DNA of 64,000 nucleotides from an uncultured Bacteroidota bacterium (lineage in GTDB: Bacteria; Bacteroidota; Bacteroidia; Flavobacteriales; Flavobacteriaceae), in the NCBI GenBank assembly GCA_902582405.1, contig CACHSA010000006.1:1-64000 (forward strand). Direction: 5' to 3'. Within the stretch, counting starts at the first letter, position 1. The number at the start of each line of letters is the position of its first letter. Positions 26,764-34,774 of the stretch are shown one piece after another. The notes beneath the pieces were generated by a model. That model did not search any database. It was not told the DNA's origin and saw nothing but the letters and a program-made list of their open reading frames with translations. The position numbers and the translations under genes were made by a program.

Positions 26764-27220
26764 AAGTATAACTTCCTAGATTTATTTTTGACCAATCATT
26801 TTGCTGAAATTCTAACATTATCCAATCAGATGTTTTTAATTCGGGTGGTTTTTTTTCTGATAAGTGTTCTGCTGCATACGAAAATGCAGGATTATGTCCA
26901 ACTAAAACAACATTCGAAAAATTGTTATCTAATTCGAAAATATAATCCATTATAATCTTATAATTAAATGAATATAACTCATCAATCACTTTTAAATTAC
27001 GATGATTATTAAAAACATTTCGAGTTAGAATAGTTGAAGTATGTAAAGCTCTATTTGCAGGACTTGTTAAAAAAATCTCAAATTTTCTAAAAAAATTACT
27101 ATTTTTTTTTGAAACCTTATTAATATCATTTATGCCTTTCACAGACAAGGGTCTGTCATAATCTTCAACATTGTATTCCCATGACGATTTAGCGTGTCTT
27201 AAAAAAACTAATTTTTTCAT
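26744..27220 (-). CDS. sixA: SixA-type phosphohistidine phosphatase
   Basis: A 158-residue histidine phosphatase-superfamily protein. KLVFLRHAKSSWE holds the catalytic RH pair at the N-terminus, SPANRALHTSTIL the second arginine, and LVGHNPAFS the second catalytic His. SixA enzymes remove phosphate from histidine phosphotransfer proteins. The ATG at 27220 (MKKLVFLRH) is chosen over the track start ten residues upstream, because the latter would overlap pdxH and is not family-like. It begins two bases after pdxH and overlaps ppk1 by 20 bases. Confidence 0.9.
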   Translation of the reverse strand: MKKLVFLRHAKSSWEYNVEDYDRPLSVKGINDINKVSKKNSNFFRKFEIFLTSPANRALHTSTILTRNVFNNHRNLKVIDELYSFNYKIIMDYIFELDNNFSNVVLVGHNPAFSYAAEHLSEKKPPELKTSDWIMLEFQQNDWSKINLGSYTYESKKS

Positions 27221-27222
27221 GA

Positions 27223-27873
27223 TTATGGTGACAATCTTTTTGAATTCCATATTTTCCCATTGTAAGCAAATACTAAACGATCATGCAATCTGTTTTTTCT
27301 CCCCTGCCAAAATTCAAACAAGTCAGGTTTCACTATGTAACCACCCCAATTATCTGGCTTTTTAGGTTTTATTTTAGAGTAATACTTAATTATTTCGTTA
27401 AATTTTTTTTCTAAAACTTCTCTATTCTCAATAATTTGACTTTGCTTGGATACAATAGCTCCAATTTGGCTACCAATAGGTCTTGAATTAAAATAATCAA
27501 TAGATTCCTTTTCAGAAATTCTTTCAGCTATCCCTTTTATTATTATTTGCTTTTCTAATGATGGCCAGTAAAAATTTAAACAAACATTATTGTTTTTTGA
27601 GATAGATTTTCCTTTCTCACTATCATAGTTAGTAAAAAAAGTAAATCCATTCAAATCAAATTTTTTTAGCAAAACAATTCGAGATTTTGGATATTGTAGG
27701 ATATTTATTGTGGAGAGGGTCATAGCATTAGGTTCTATAATATTCTTATCCGCTTTCGCCTCATCAAACCATTTTTCGAAAATAAAAAAAGGATCAAAAT
27801 TTTTGAAGTCATCAGATATCAACCCTTTTTCATATGACTTTCTAAAATCTCTAAGATCTCCTTTTTGACTCAT
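27223..27873 (-). CDS. pdxH: Pyridoxamine 5'-phosphate oxidase
   Basis: A 216-residue FMN enzyme oxidising pyridoxine/pyridoxamine phosphate to PLP. Recognisable are DLRDFRKSYEKG at the N-terminus, NAMTLSTI and SRIVLLKKFDLNGFTFFTNYDS (FMN and substrate region), and the C-terminal WEFWQGRKNRLHDR-like segment (here FEFWQGRKNRLHDRLVF) with the catalytic Arg/His. The ATG at 27873 is preferred to a TTG four codons upstream. It sits between rnz (45 nt upstream) and sixA (2 nt downstream). Confidence 0.95.
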   Translation of the reverse strand: MSQKGDLRDFRKSYEKGLISDDFKNFDPFFIFEKWFDEAKADKNIIEPNAMTLSTINILQYPKSRIVLLKKFDLNGFTFFTNYDSEKGKSISKNNNVCLNFYWPSLEKQIIIKGIAERISEKESIDYFNSRPIGSQIGAIVSKQSQIIENREVLEKKFNEIIKYYSKIKPKKPDNWGGYIVKPDLFEFWQGRKNRLHDRLVFAYNGKIWNSKRLSP

Positions 27874-27918
27874 AATTATATTCAAAATTAATAATAAACA
27901 TACAATTCTTTATGAACA

Positions 27919-28824
27919 TTAAATATCAAATTCAGTACCTTCAATTGCTAATTCAACATTTTCAAAATGGGTTTTAGCTTCAATTAAGAATTCTTCCAAA
28001 TTTCGATATCTGTTAGAAAAATGTCCTAAAATCAATCTTCCAACATGAGCGGCATTAGCAATTTTTGAAGCGTCAGAGGCAGTACTATGTTTGGTTTTTT
28101 TTGCAAGATCCTTGTGTGAGTTCAGGAAGGTAGACTCATGATAAAGACAATCAACTAATGAAATTGACTGAACTATTTTTGGTTCATAGGCAGTGTCGCT
28201 ACAGAATGCATATTTTTTTGATCTCCTTGGCTGTTTAGTAAAAATTGAATTGCTTATTTTTCTTCCATCCCGGTCCACAAAATCATTACCTTCTTTTATT
28301 CCTTTTATATCATCAATATTTAGTTTATACTCTTCAATTTTAGATTTAATTATATTTTTTTCTTTATATATTTCTTCAAACAAAAATCCGTTGGTGTATA
28401 TTCTATGTCTAAGAGGTATTGTCTTTACGGAAAAATCGAGATTTTTAACAATAGTTTCCTGACTTTTGCTCTCTAGGTTATTAAAAAGTATTTTATAATT
28501 CAACCATGATGAAGATAGTTTTAACTGCATATTTATAATTTCTTGTAAACCTTTTGGAGCATAAATATTCAAATCATTAGTTCTTCCCAAAAGACGAAAT
28601 GTTGATATGAGACCAATTAAGCCAAAATAATGATCACCATGTAAGTGTGAAATAAAAATATGATTAATTTTCAAAAAATTAATTTTCAATTTTCTTAATT
28701 GCATTTGTATTCCCTCTCCACAATCTATTAATATATGGTGATTTTTGATTTTAAGAAGTTGGGATGTTGTGTATTTATTAATCTTTGGTGTAGATGCACT
28801 TGACCCCAAAATAGTTAATTTCAT
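27919..28824 (-). CDS. rnz: Ribonuclease Z
   Basis: A 301-residue metallo-beta-lactamase-fold tRNA 3'-processing endonuclease. The N-terminal LGSSASTP and the zinc motif FISHLHGDHYFGL near residue 58 define the family; further ligands are in FCSDTAYEP near 208 and LGHFSNRY near 267. The long flexible arm typical of RNase Z lies around residues 150-190. It is relevant here because the tRNAs in this window lack encoded CCA and so need 3' trimming. pyrB lies 50 nt upstream on the same strand. Confidence 0.95.
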   Translation of the reverse strand: MKLTILGSSASTPKINKYTTSQLLKIKNHHILIDCGEGIQMQLRKLKINFLKINHIFISHLHGDHYFGLIGLISTFRLLGRTNDLNIYAPKGLQEIINMQLKLSSSWLNYKILFNNLESKSQETIVKNLDFSVKTIPLRHRIYTNGFLFEEIYKEKNIIKSKIEEYKLNIDDIKGIKEGNDFVDRDGRKISNSIFTKQPRRSKKYAFCSDTAYEPKIVQSISLVDCLYHESTFLNSHKDLAKKTKHSTASDASKIANAAHVGRLILGHFSNRYRNLEEFLIEAKTHFENVELAIEGTEFDI

Positions 28825-28874
28825 TATAATTTTCTAAAAATAAATTTAATTATAAGTTAAAGATTCGTAAATCA

Positions 28875-29819
28875 CTAATCGGATTCAATTATTTTCTCCC
28901 TTTTTGAAGCTAAAAGATAAAGAACTGCCATTCTTATAGCAACTCCATTTTCCACCTGGTCAAGAATAATTGTATTTTTGTTATCTAATACCTCAGAAGC
29001 AATTTCAACCCCTCTGTTTATTGGACCAGGATGCAGAATTAGGATTTCTTTTCTTAATCGATTTATTGATGAAAGTTTTATGCCAAATAAATTATGATAC
29101 TCCCTCAAAGAAGGGAAGTAAGCTTGATTCATTCTTTCATTCTGAACTCTCAAAATATTTACTGCATCGCACCATGCTAGGCCCTCATCTAAATTAGGCT
29201 CGTATACAACATCAAAATTATTTATAAATTTAGGAATCAAACTTTTTGGACCACAAACTTTTACTTTAGCGCCTAAAAGATTTAGAGAAAATATATTTGA
29301 TAAAGCCACTCTTGAGTGTAAAATATCCCCTAGAATTAAAACTCTTTTGTTAACTAATGAACCCAACCTGCTATTTATAGAATATGCATCAAGTAAACCT
29401 TGAGTAGGATGTTCATGCGTACCATCCCCTGCATTTATTATACATGATTCCGTATTTTTTGACAAAAATTTGGCTGCTCCAGGGCTTGGATGTCTAATAA
29501 TAATCATATCAACTTTCATCGCCAAGATGTTGTTTACAGTATCAATAAGAGACTCACCTTTAGAGATTGAAGAACCTGTTTTTGAAAAGTTTAATATATC
29601 AGCACTTAACCTTTTTTCTGCTAACTCAAAAGATAATTTAGTTCTAGTTGAATTTTCAAAAAATAAGTTTGCAATTGTGATGCCTCTGAGAGTAGGAACC
29701 TTTTTTATCTTCCTGTTTAAAATTTCTTTAAAGCTATCTGCAGTTTCAAAAATTAAATTAATATCATCTTTTGTCAGATATTTTACACCCAAAAGATTAT
29801 TAACTGAAATTTGTTTCAT
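28875..29819 (-). CDS. pyrB: Aspartate carbamoyltransferase catalytic subunit
   Basis: A 314-residue enzyme joining carbamoyl phosphate and aspartate, the committed step of pyrimidine synthesis. The carbamoyl-phosphate motif FFENSTRTKLSFE lies near residue 52, and HPTQGLLDAY and LHPGPINRGVEI give the aspartate side. No pyrI regulatory-subunit gene is adjacent. Two ATGs (29825, 29819) both overlap the end of pyrR; the second gives the simpler N-terminus MKQISVNNLLG. The overlap makes coupling with pyrR likely. Confidence 0.95.
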   Translation of the reverse strand: MKQISVNNLLGVKYLTKDDINLIFETADSFKEILNRKIKKVPTLRGITIANLFFENSTRTKLSFELAEKRLSADILNFSKTGSSISKGESLIDTVNNILAMKVDMIIIRHPSPGAAKFLSKNTESCIINAGDGTHEHPTQGLLDAYSINSRLGSLVNKRVLILGDILHSRVALSNIFSLNLLGAKVKVCGPKSLIPKFINNFDVVYEPNLDEGLAWCDAVNILRVQNERMNQAYFPSLREYHNLFGIKLSSINRLRKEILILHPGPINRGVEIASEVLDNKNTIILDQVENGVAIRMAVLYLLASKREKIIESD

Positions 29820-30360
29820 TATCATCTTTTAAAATGTAAACAGAACTCTCATTATTGGGGTCATTTAAATTAACATAAACTCTATCATTTTGGAGAGTGT
29901 CTACATTAAGACCAATGTAATCAGGTTGAATAGGAAGATGTCTTCTAAACCTTCTGTTAATTAAAGTTAATAATTCAATTTTTATGGGCCTACCGTATGA
30001 TTCTATTGCTATTAATGCAGCCCTAATACTCCTTCCTGTATACAAAACATCATCTACTAGAATAATACGTTTGTTTTCAATATCAAAGTTGATATTTGAG
30101 AAGGTGGGTTTTAATGGTGATTTTTTACTTCTGAAATCATCACGAAAAAACGTAGTATCTAATTTCCCATACTTTAGATTTTTTATATCATACTCCTGTA
30201 TAAGTTTTTTAACAATCTTATTTAAAAGAAAAACACCTCTTGGTTGTAAACCAACTAAAATTGAATTTTGAAAATCTAAATGGTTTTCAATTAGCTCGCA
30301 ACTTAGTCTGTTTATTAAGACATTTAACGTAGGTTCATCAAGAAGTTTTTTTTGTTTCAC
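29800..30360 (-). CDS. pyrR: Bifunctional pyr operon regulator / uracil phosphoribosyltransferase
   Basis: A 186-residue type I phosphoribosyltransferase. The PRPP loop is IILVDDVLYTGRS near residue 96, preceded by the ILVGLQPRGVFLL region. In Firmicutes PyrR binds pyr mRNA and causes attenuation; whether the RNA-binding role operates here is unknown, since I saw no obvious PyrR binding loop upstream of pyrB, which starts inside pyrR. It starts with GTG, 65 nt after rpsA on the same strand. The C-terminus beyond YIGLNVDTL is slightly extended. Confidence 0.92.
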   Translation of the reverse strand: MKQKKLLDEPTLNVLINRLSCELIENHLDFQNSILVGLQPRGVFLLNKIVKKLIQEYDIKNLKYGKLDTTFFRDDFRSKKSPLKPTFSNINFDIENKRIILVDDVLYTGRSIRAALIAIESYGRPIKIELLTLINRRFRRHLPIQPDYIGLNVDTLQNDRVYVNLNDPNNESSVYILKDDNETNFS

Positions 30361-30425
30361 GTATATTCTTAAATAAATTTTATAATTGAATTAATTTTAT
30401 TTAAAATATTATGATGAATTATAAA

Positions 30426-32549
30426 TTACTTTTTATCCATTTTTTCTTTTAAATCAGCCAGAACATCTATATCCCCTAAAGTTGTTTTTTCACTTGATTC
30501 AGAGATGTTTTTACTCTTTTTTATATTTTTATTTCTTCTGTCGTCATTTTTAAAAGTCGAAGTATGTGAGGCAACTACTCTTTTAAAATCCTTATTAAAT
30601 TCAATAATTTTAAACTTAACTTTTTCGTTAAGATTTAGTTTAGTTCCATCTTCCTTCTCCATGTGTCTTGAAGGAACAAAGGCAGTTATATTTTCATTAA
30701 ATTTAATTGTTGCTCCTTTATCTACAATTTCTGTTAACTCGATTTCGTGAGTTGAGCCCTCAGAAAATTCTTTTGCATATTTGTCCCAAGGATTATCTTG
30801 AGTTTGCTTATGTCCAAGACTCAATTTTCTACCATCTACATCTAATTCCATTACGATTACATCTATTTTATCTCCCACAGTCAAAATTTCAGACGGGTGT
30901 TTCACTTTTTTGGTCCATGATAAGTCCGATATATAAACTAAACCATCAATACCTTCTTCAAGTTCAATGAAAACACCAAAGTTTGTGAAGTTCCTGACAA
31001 TACCTTTGTGTGTTGATCCAACAGGATACTTATTTGTAATATCTGTCCAAGGATCTTGTGTTAGTTGTTTGATTCCAAGAGACATTTTTCTTGATTCTTT
31101 ATCCATTGTGAGAACTTGTGCTTCAACCTCATCTCCTACATTAACAAAATCTTGAGCTGATCTAAGATGGGTTGACCAAGACATTTCGGAAACATGAACC
31201 AATCCCTCTACTCCGTCCTCAATTTCAACAAAGGCACCATAGTCGGCTATGACAACAACTTTCCCTTTGACTTTAGAGCCTTCTTTAACATCTTCTCCTA
31301 ATTTATCCCATGGATGATCACTTAGTTGCTTTAAACCAAGTTGAATTCTAGATTTATTATCGTCAAAGTCTAGAATAACAACATTGAGCTTTTGATCAAG
31401 TTCTAAAATTTCACTTGGATGAATAATCCTACTCCACGAAAGATCTGTAATGTGAATTAATCCATCAACTCCACCAAGGTCAATAAAAACACCATATGAG
31501 GTTATATTTTTAACAGTGCCTTCAAGAACCTGGCCTTTTTCTAATTGACCGATGATTTCCTTTTTTTGCTCTTCTATGTCAGCTTCTATAAGTGCTTTGT
31601 GAGAGACGACTACATTTTTAAATTCGTGGTTTATTTTTACAACTTTGAATTCCATAGTTTTGTCAACATACTGGTCATAATCTCTAATCGGTTTAACATC
31701 AATTTGGGAGCCGGGGAGGAATGCTTCAATTCCAAATACGTCAACTATCATACCTCCTTTAGTTCTGCATTTGACATAACCATTTACTATCTCTCCGCTG
31801 TCATGAGCATTATTTACTCTTTCCCAGGCTTTTATGGTTCTCGCTTTTCTGTGTGACAAAACTAGTTGACCTGTTTTGTCTTCTCTGATATCAATAATTA
31901 CCTCAACTTTGTCACCTATTTTTAAATTTGGATTGTATCTGAATTCATTCAAAGAAATTACTCCTTCTGATTTTGCGTTAATATCAATTATAGCCTCTCT
32001 ATCTGTGATATGCACAACGGTTCCTTCAATCAAATCTTCATCGGTTGTATCAACAAAATTTTCAGAAACTAATTTATCAAACTCTGCAATTTTCTTGTCA
32101 TCAATTTCATTTAGGCCTTCTTCATAAAGATGCCAATCGAAAGATGCTAGATCTTGGTCAATTTTTTCTTTTATTTTTTTTGGTTTTTCAGAAGATGACT
32201 TAACTATTTTTATTTCCTTCTGTTTATCGTTTTTAATTTTTGTAAACTTTTTTTCAATTTTTTGCTTAGATTCTGTCTTTTTTGGGGACTTTGGTTTGGT
32301 AGACTTGGAATCTTCTACTTTTTTTGATTTTGGCTTTTGAGACTTAGATTTAGCAGTTTCTTTTTTTTCTGAAACTGATTTAACTTTCTTAGGTTTTGTT
32401 TCTTTTTTTTGTGGTTTACTAACCTCTTTAGTTGAAGGGGTTTTTTGTGAAGTTTTTTTGGTAGTTAATTTTTTTGTGGTTGATGCAACTTTATTTTTAG
32501 TTTCATCTTTTTTGGGTTTTTCTTTCTTTTCTTTTTGTTCCTTAGCCAT
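30426..32549 (-). CDS. rpsA: 30S ribosomal protein S1 with a long lysine-rich N-terminal extension
   Basis: A 707-residue S1. From about residue 135 it matches the Bacteroidota S1 closely (LASFDWHLYEEG, DREAIIDINAKSEGVISLNEFRYNPNLK). About six S1 OB-fold repeats follow, visible as repeated GxVxxxxxxGxFV/VxLxxGxxGL and HPSEIL units, e.g. VKNITSYGVFIDLGGVDGLIH. Residues 1-130 are a low-complexity tail with about 50 lysines, separated by Ser, Thr, Pro and Gln (KPKSKKVEDSKSTKPKSPKK), predicted disordered. Bacteroidota S1 proteins I know have a much shorter charged N-terminus. S1 recruits mRNA to the 30S subunit, which is pertinent in a phylum that rarely uses Shine-Dalgarno sequences. The promoter is well supported and the leader is about 94 nt. 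Confidence 0.96.
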   Translation of the reverse strand: MAKEQKEKKEKPKKDETKNKVASTTKKLTTKKTSQKTPSTKEVSKPQKKETKPKKVKSVSEKKETAKSKSQKPKSKKVEDSKSTKPKSPKKTESKQKIEKKFTKIKNDKQKEIKIVKSSSEKPKKIKEKIDQDLASFDWHLYEEGLNEIDDKKIAEFDKLVSENFVDTTDEDLIEGTVVHITDREAIIDINAKSEGVISLNEFRYNPNLKIGDKVEVIIDIREDKTGQLVLSHRKARTIKAWERVNNAHDSGEIVNGYVKCRTKGGMIVDVFGIEAFLPGSQIDVKPIRDYDQYVDKTMEFKVVKINHEFKNVVVSHKALIEADIEEQKKEIIGQLEKGQVLEGTVKNITSYGVFIDLGGVDGLIHITDLSWSRIIHPSEILELDQKLNVVILDFDDNKSRIQLGLKQLSDHPWDKLGEDVKEGSKVKGKVVVIADYGAFVEIEDGVEGLVHVSEMSWSTHLRSAQDFVNVGDEVEAQVLTMDKESRKMSLGIKQLTQDPWTDITNKYPVGSTHKGIVRNFTNFGVFIELEEGIDGLVYISDLSWTKKVKHPSEILTVGDKIDVIVMELDVDGRKLSLGHKQTQDNPWDKYAKEFSEGSTHEIELTEIVDKGATIKFNENITAFVPSRHMEKEDGTKLNLNEKVKFKIIEFNKDFKRVVASHTSTFKNDDRRNKNIKKSKNISESSEKTTLGDIDVLADLKEKMDKK

Positions 32550-32567
32550 TATTCTAAAATTTGTATC

Positions 32568-32605
32568 CTGTTAATAATCTGTGAAGCTTTAATTGAAATT
32601 AACAG
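32568..32605 (-). promoter_or_regulatory. Candidate hairpin in the rpsA leader
   Basis: A perfect 8-bp inverted repeat (ctgttaat ... attaacag) with a 22-nt loop lies in the 5' leader, starting 19 nt before the rpsA ATG. E. coli S1 represses its own translation by binding structured leader RNA, so this could be an autoregulatory element; that is inference only. Confidence 0.35.
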
Positions 32606-32646
32606 AAGGGTTATTATTACTCCGCTCCACTTAATCAAAGAGTGTG

Positions 32647-32676
32647 CAAATATATACTTAAATCCATTATTAACAA
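32647..32676 (-). promoter_or_regulatory. Promoter of rpsA (TTG-N19-TATATTTG)
   Basis: On the minus strand a TTG (32674-32676) is followed after exactly 19 bp by tatatttg (32647-32654), matching both Bacteroidota promoter elements at the expected spacing. Transcription would begin near 32643, leaving a ~94-nt leader. It is the most complete promoter I found in the window. Confidence 0.62.
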
Positions 32677-32794
32677 CGATAATTTTAAAATAATTCGATT
32701 GAATATTCTTAAAAATTTGAATATTGAAATTAAAAAAAGTGAACTTCTCTTACACTCTAAATTGTTTTTTGTACATTAAAAAAATTTTAAAAAA

Positions 32795-33046
32795 TTGAAA
32801 AAAACTAATTCCAACAACAACGAATATTGGAAATCTAACTTAAAATTCGTCTCAATTCTTCTTGCAGTCTGGTTTACTGTTTCTTTTGGGTTTGGCATTC
32901 TCCTCGTAGAATATTTAAATGAATTCCAAATTGGAGGTTTCCCCCTTGGATTTTGGTTTTCACAACAAGGCTCTATTTATATTTTTGTGATTTTAATTTT
33001 TATATACATCTATCTAATGAATAAACTGGACAAAAAATTCAAATAA
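32795..33046 (+). CDS. DUF4212 small subunit of a sodium/solute symporter
   Basis: An 83-residue protein with two transmembrane helices (VSILLAVWFTVSFGFGILLV and GSIYIFVILIFIYIYLM) and the family segment FPLGFWFSQQGSIY. DUF4212 proteins are always found beside a large SSS-family symporter and are thought to be its small subunit. It starts with TTG and ends directly against the ATG of the large subunit, so the two are translated together. The transported solute is not known; acetate-like or other organic acids are often proposed for the large subunit. Confidence 0.88.
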   Translation: MKKTNSNNNEYWKSNLKFVSILLAVWFTVSFGFGILLVEYLNEFQIGGFPLGFWFSQQGSIYIFVILIFIYIYLMNKLDKKFK

Positions 33047-34708
33047 ATGGAACTTCAAATATGGATTTGGCTTTTAGTGGGATTATCATTTGCTATGTAC
33101 ATAGGAATTGCAATATGGTCTCGGGCTGGAAACACTAAAGAATTTTATATTGCCGGAAGAGGTGTTCCTCCAGTAGCAAATGGTATGGCTACTGCTGCTG
33201 ATTGGATGTCAGCTGCTTCTTTTATTTCTATGGCAGGAATTATATCATTTATAGGCTATGATGGGTCAGTTTATCTTATGGGGTGGACGGGCGGATATGT
33301 TTTGTTAGCATTGCTTTTAGCTCCATATTTAAGAAAATTTGGAAAGTTTACTGTACCTGACTTTATCGGAGAAAGATACTATTCATCAACTGCAAGATTG
33401 GTTGCTGTTTTTTGTGCTTTAATAGTATCTTTTACCTACGTAGCTGGTCAAATGAGAGGTGTGGGTGTAGTTTTTTCAAGATATCTTGAAGTCGATATTA
33501 ACACCGGTGTATTTATTGGTATGGCTATAGTTTTATTTTACGCAGTATTAGGTGGAATGAAAGGAATTACATATACCCAAGTAGCTCAATATTGTGTTCT
33601 GATTTTCGCTTTTCTGATTCCAGCAATTTTCATATCATTTTTAAGTACAGGTTGGGTTATCCCACAAATTGGATTTGGGTCTTCAGGTCAAAATGGCATT
33701 TATCTTATCGATAAATTAAATTCGTTACACAAAGAGTTAGGTTTTAGTAATTATACAAGTGGAACTAAGTCAATGTTGGATATGCTTCTAATTACACTTG
33801 CCCTAATGGTGGGGACAGCTGGTTTACCTCACGTTATTGTTCGTTTCTTTACAGTAAAAAAGGTAAGTGATGCTAGAAAATCTGCCGGTTGGGCTCTTTT
33901 ATTTATAGCTATATTATACACTACTGCACCAGCCATTGCAGTGTTTGCAAGAATAAATCTTATTGAAACAACCAACAATAAGATATATTCAAATATGCCT
34001 ACTTGGTTTAAAAAATGGGAGGAAACGGGTCTTATCAAGTTTACAGATAAAAACAATGACCAAATAATTCAATACAATGCTGATAACACCATAAATGAAT
34101 TAATTATTGACAGAGATATTATGGTACTAGCAAACCCAGAAATAGCTCAATTACCAAACTGGGTAATTGCCCTACTGGCTGCGGGTGCACTTGCGGCTGC
34201 TTTGTCAACTGCTGCTGGTCTTTTGCTTGTTATTTCATCGTCAATTTCTCATGACTTAATAAAAGGAATTATATACCCTAAAGTAAGTGAAAAACAAGAA
34301 TTAGTAGCAGCTCGAATTTCTTCTTTTGTGGCTGTAATGTTAGCGGGATATTTTGGTATTAATCCACCGGGTTTTGTTGCCGCTACTGTTGCACTTGCAT
34401 TTGGACTTGCCGCTGCATCTTTTTTCCCAGCCATTGTAATGGGAATATTTAGTTTAAAAATGAACAAAGAAGGTGCCGTTTGTGGAATGATAGCAGGAAT
34501 GTCTTTGATGCTTATATATATGCTAAAATTCAAATTCGGATGGTTTGGAGGAGGAAATTCTTCTCAATGGTGGTTTGGAATCTCACCCGAAGGATTTGGT
34601 AGTATAGCTATGCTATTTAACTTTTTAATTTCTATTACTGTTTCAAAATTCACGAAAAAAATTCCAGAAGAAGTTAAGAGATTAGTACTAGAAATAAGAA
34701 AACCTTAA
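33047..34708 (+). CDS. Sodium:solute symporter (SSS family), large subunit
   Basis: A 553-residue membrane protein with about 13 helices. Family features include EFYIAGRGVPPVANGMATAADWMSAASF near residue 33, FTYVAGQMRGVGV, and GLPHVIVRFFTV near 260, with a late sodium-site-like segment LAAALSTAAGLLLVISSSISHDL. It is related to acetate permease ActP, but the DUF4212 partner places it in the two-component symporter subgroup. A hydrophilic loop of about 50 residues (TNNKIYSNMPTWFKKW...) interrupts the middle. It probably imports a small carboxylate with Na+, suiting a marine habitat; the substrate is inferred, not shown. Confidence 0.9.
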   Translation: MELQIWIWLLVGLSFAMYIGIAIWSRAGNTKEFYIAGRGVPPVANGMATAADWMSAASFISMAGIISFIGYDGSVYLMGWTGGYVLLALLLAPYLRKFGKFTVPDFIGERYYSSTARLVAVFCALIVSFTYVAGQMRGVGVVFSRYLEVDINTGVFIGMAIVLFYAVLGGMKGITYTQVAQYCVLIFAFLIPAIFISFLSTGWVIPQIGFGSSGQNGIYLIDKLNSLHKELGFSNYTSGTKSMLDMLLITLALMVGTAGLPHVIVRFFTVKKVSDARKSAGWALLFIAILYTTAPAIAVFARINLIETTNNKIYSNMPTWFKKWEETGLIKFTDKNNDQIIQYNADNTINELIIDRDIMVLANPEIAQLPNWVIALLAAGALAAALSTAAGLLLVISSSISHDLIKGIIYPKVSEKQELVAARISSFVAVMLAGYFGINPPGFVAATVALAFGLAAASFFPAIVMGIFSLKMNKEGAVCGMIAGMSLMLIYMLKFKFGWFGGGNSSQWWFGISPEGFGSIAMLFNFLISITVSKFTKKIPEEVKRLVLEIRKP

Positions 34709-34760
34709 TAAACGATAAGCATTTAATATTTGAGATGAGTTTTTAATTAAAAATTATTTC

Positions 34761-34768
34761 TATTTTTG
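34761..34768 (+). promoter_or_regulatory. Candidate promoter -7 box for the SulP gene
   Basis: tatttttg matches TAnnTTTG and ends six bases before the ATG at 34775. With the box-to-start distance seen at rnpB, transcription would begin within a few bases of the ATG. It also explains why the ORF-track start (TTG at 34766, inside the box) is unlikely to be used. Confidence 0.38.
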
Positions 34769-34774
34769 CTGCTT

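Noticed and set aside
29800-29825. PyrR-type RNA attenuator between pyrR and pyrB
   Set aside because: The genes overlap by about 20-26 bases, leaving no room for a leader with anti-terminator and binding loop.
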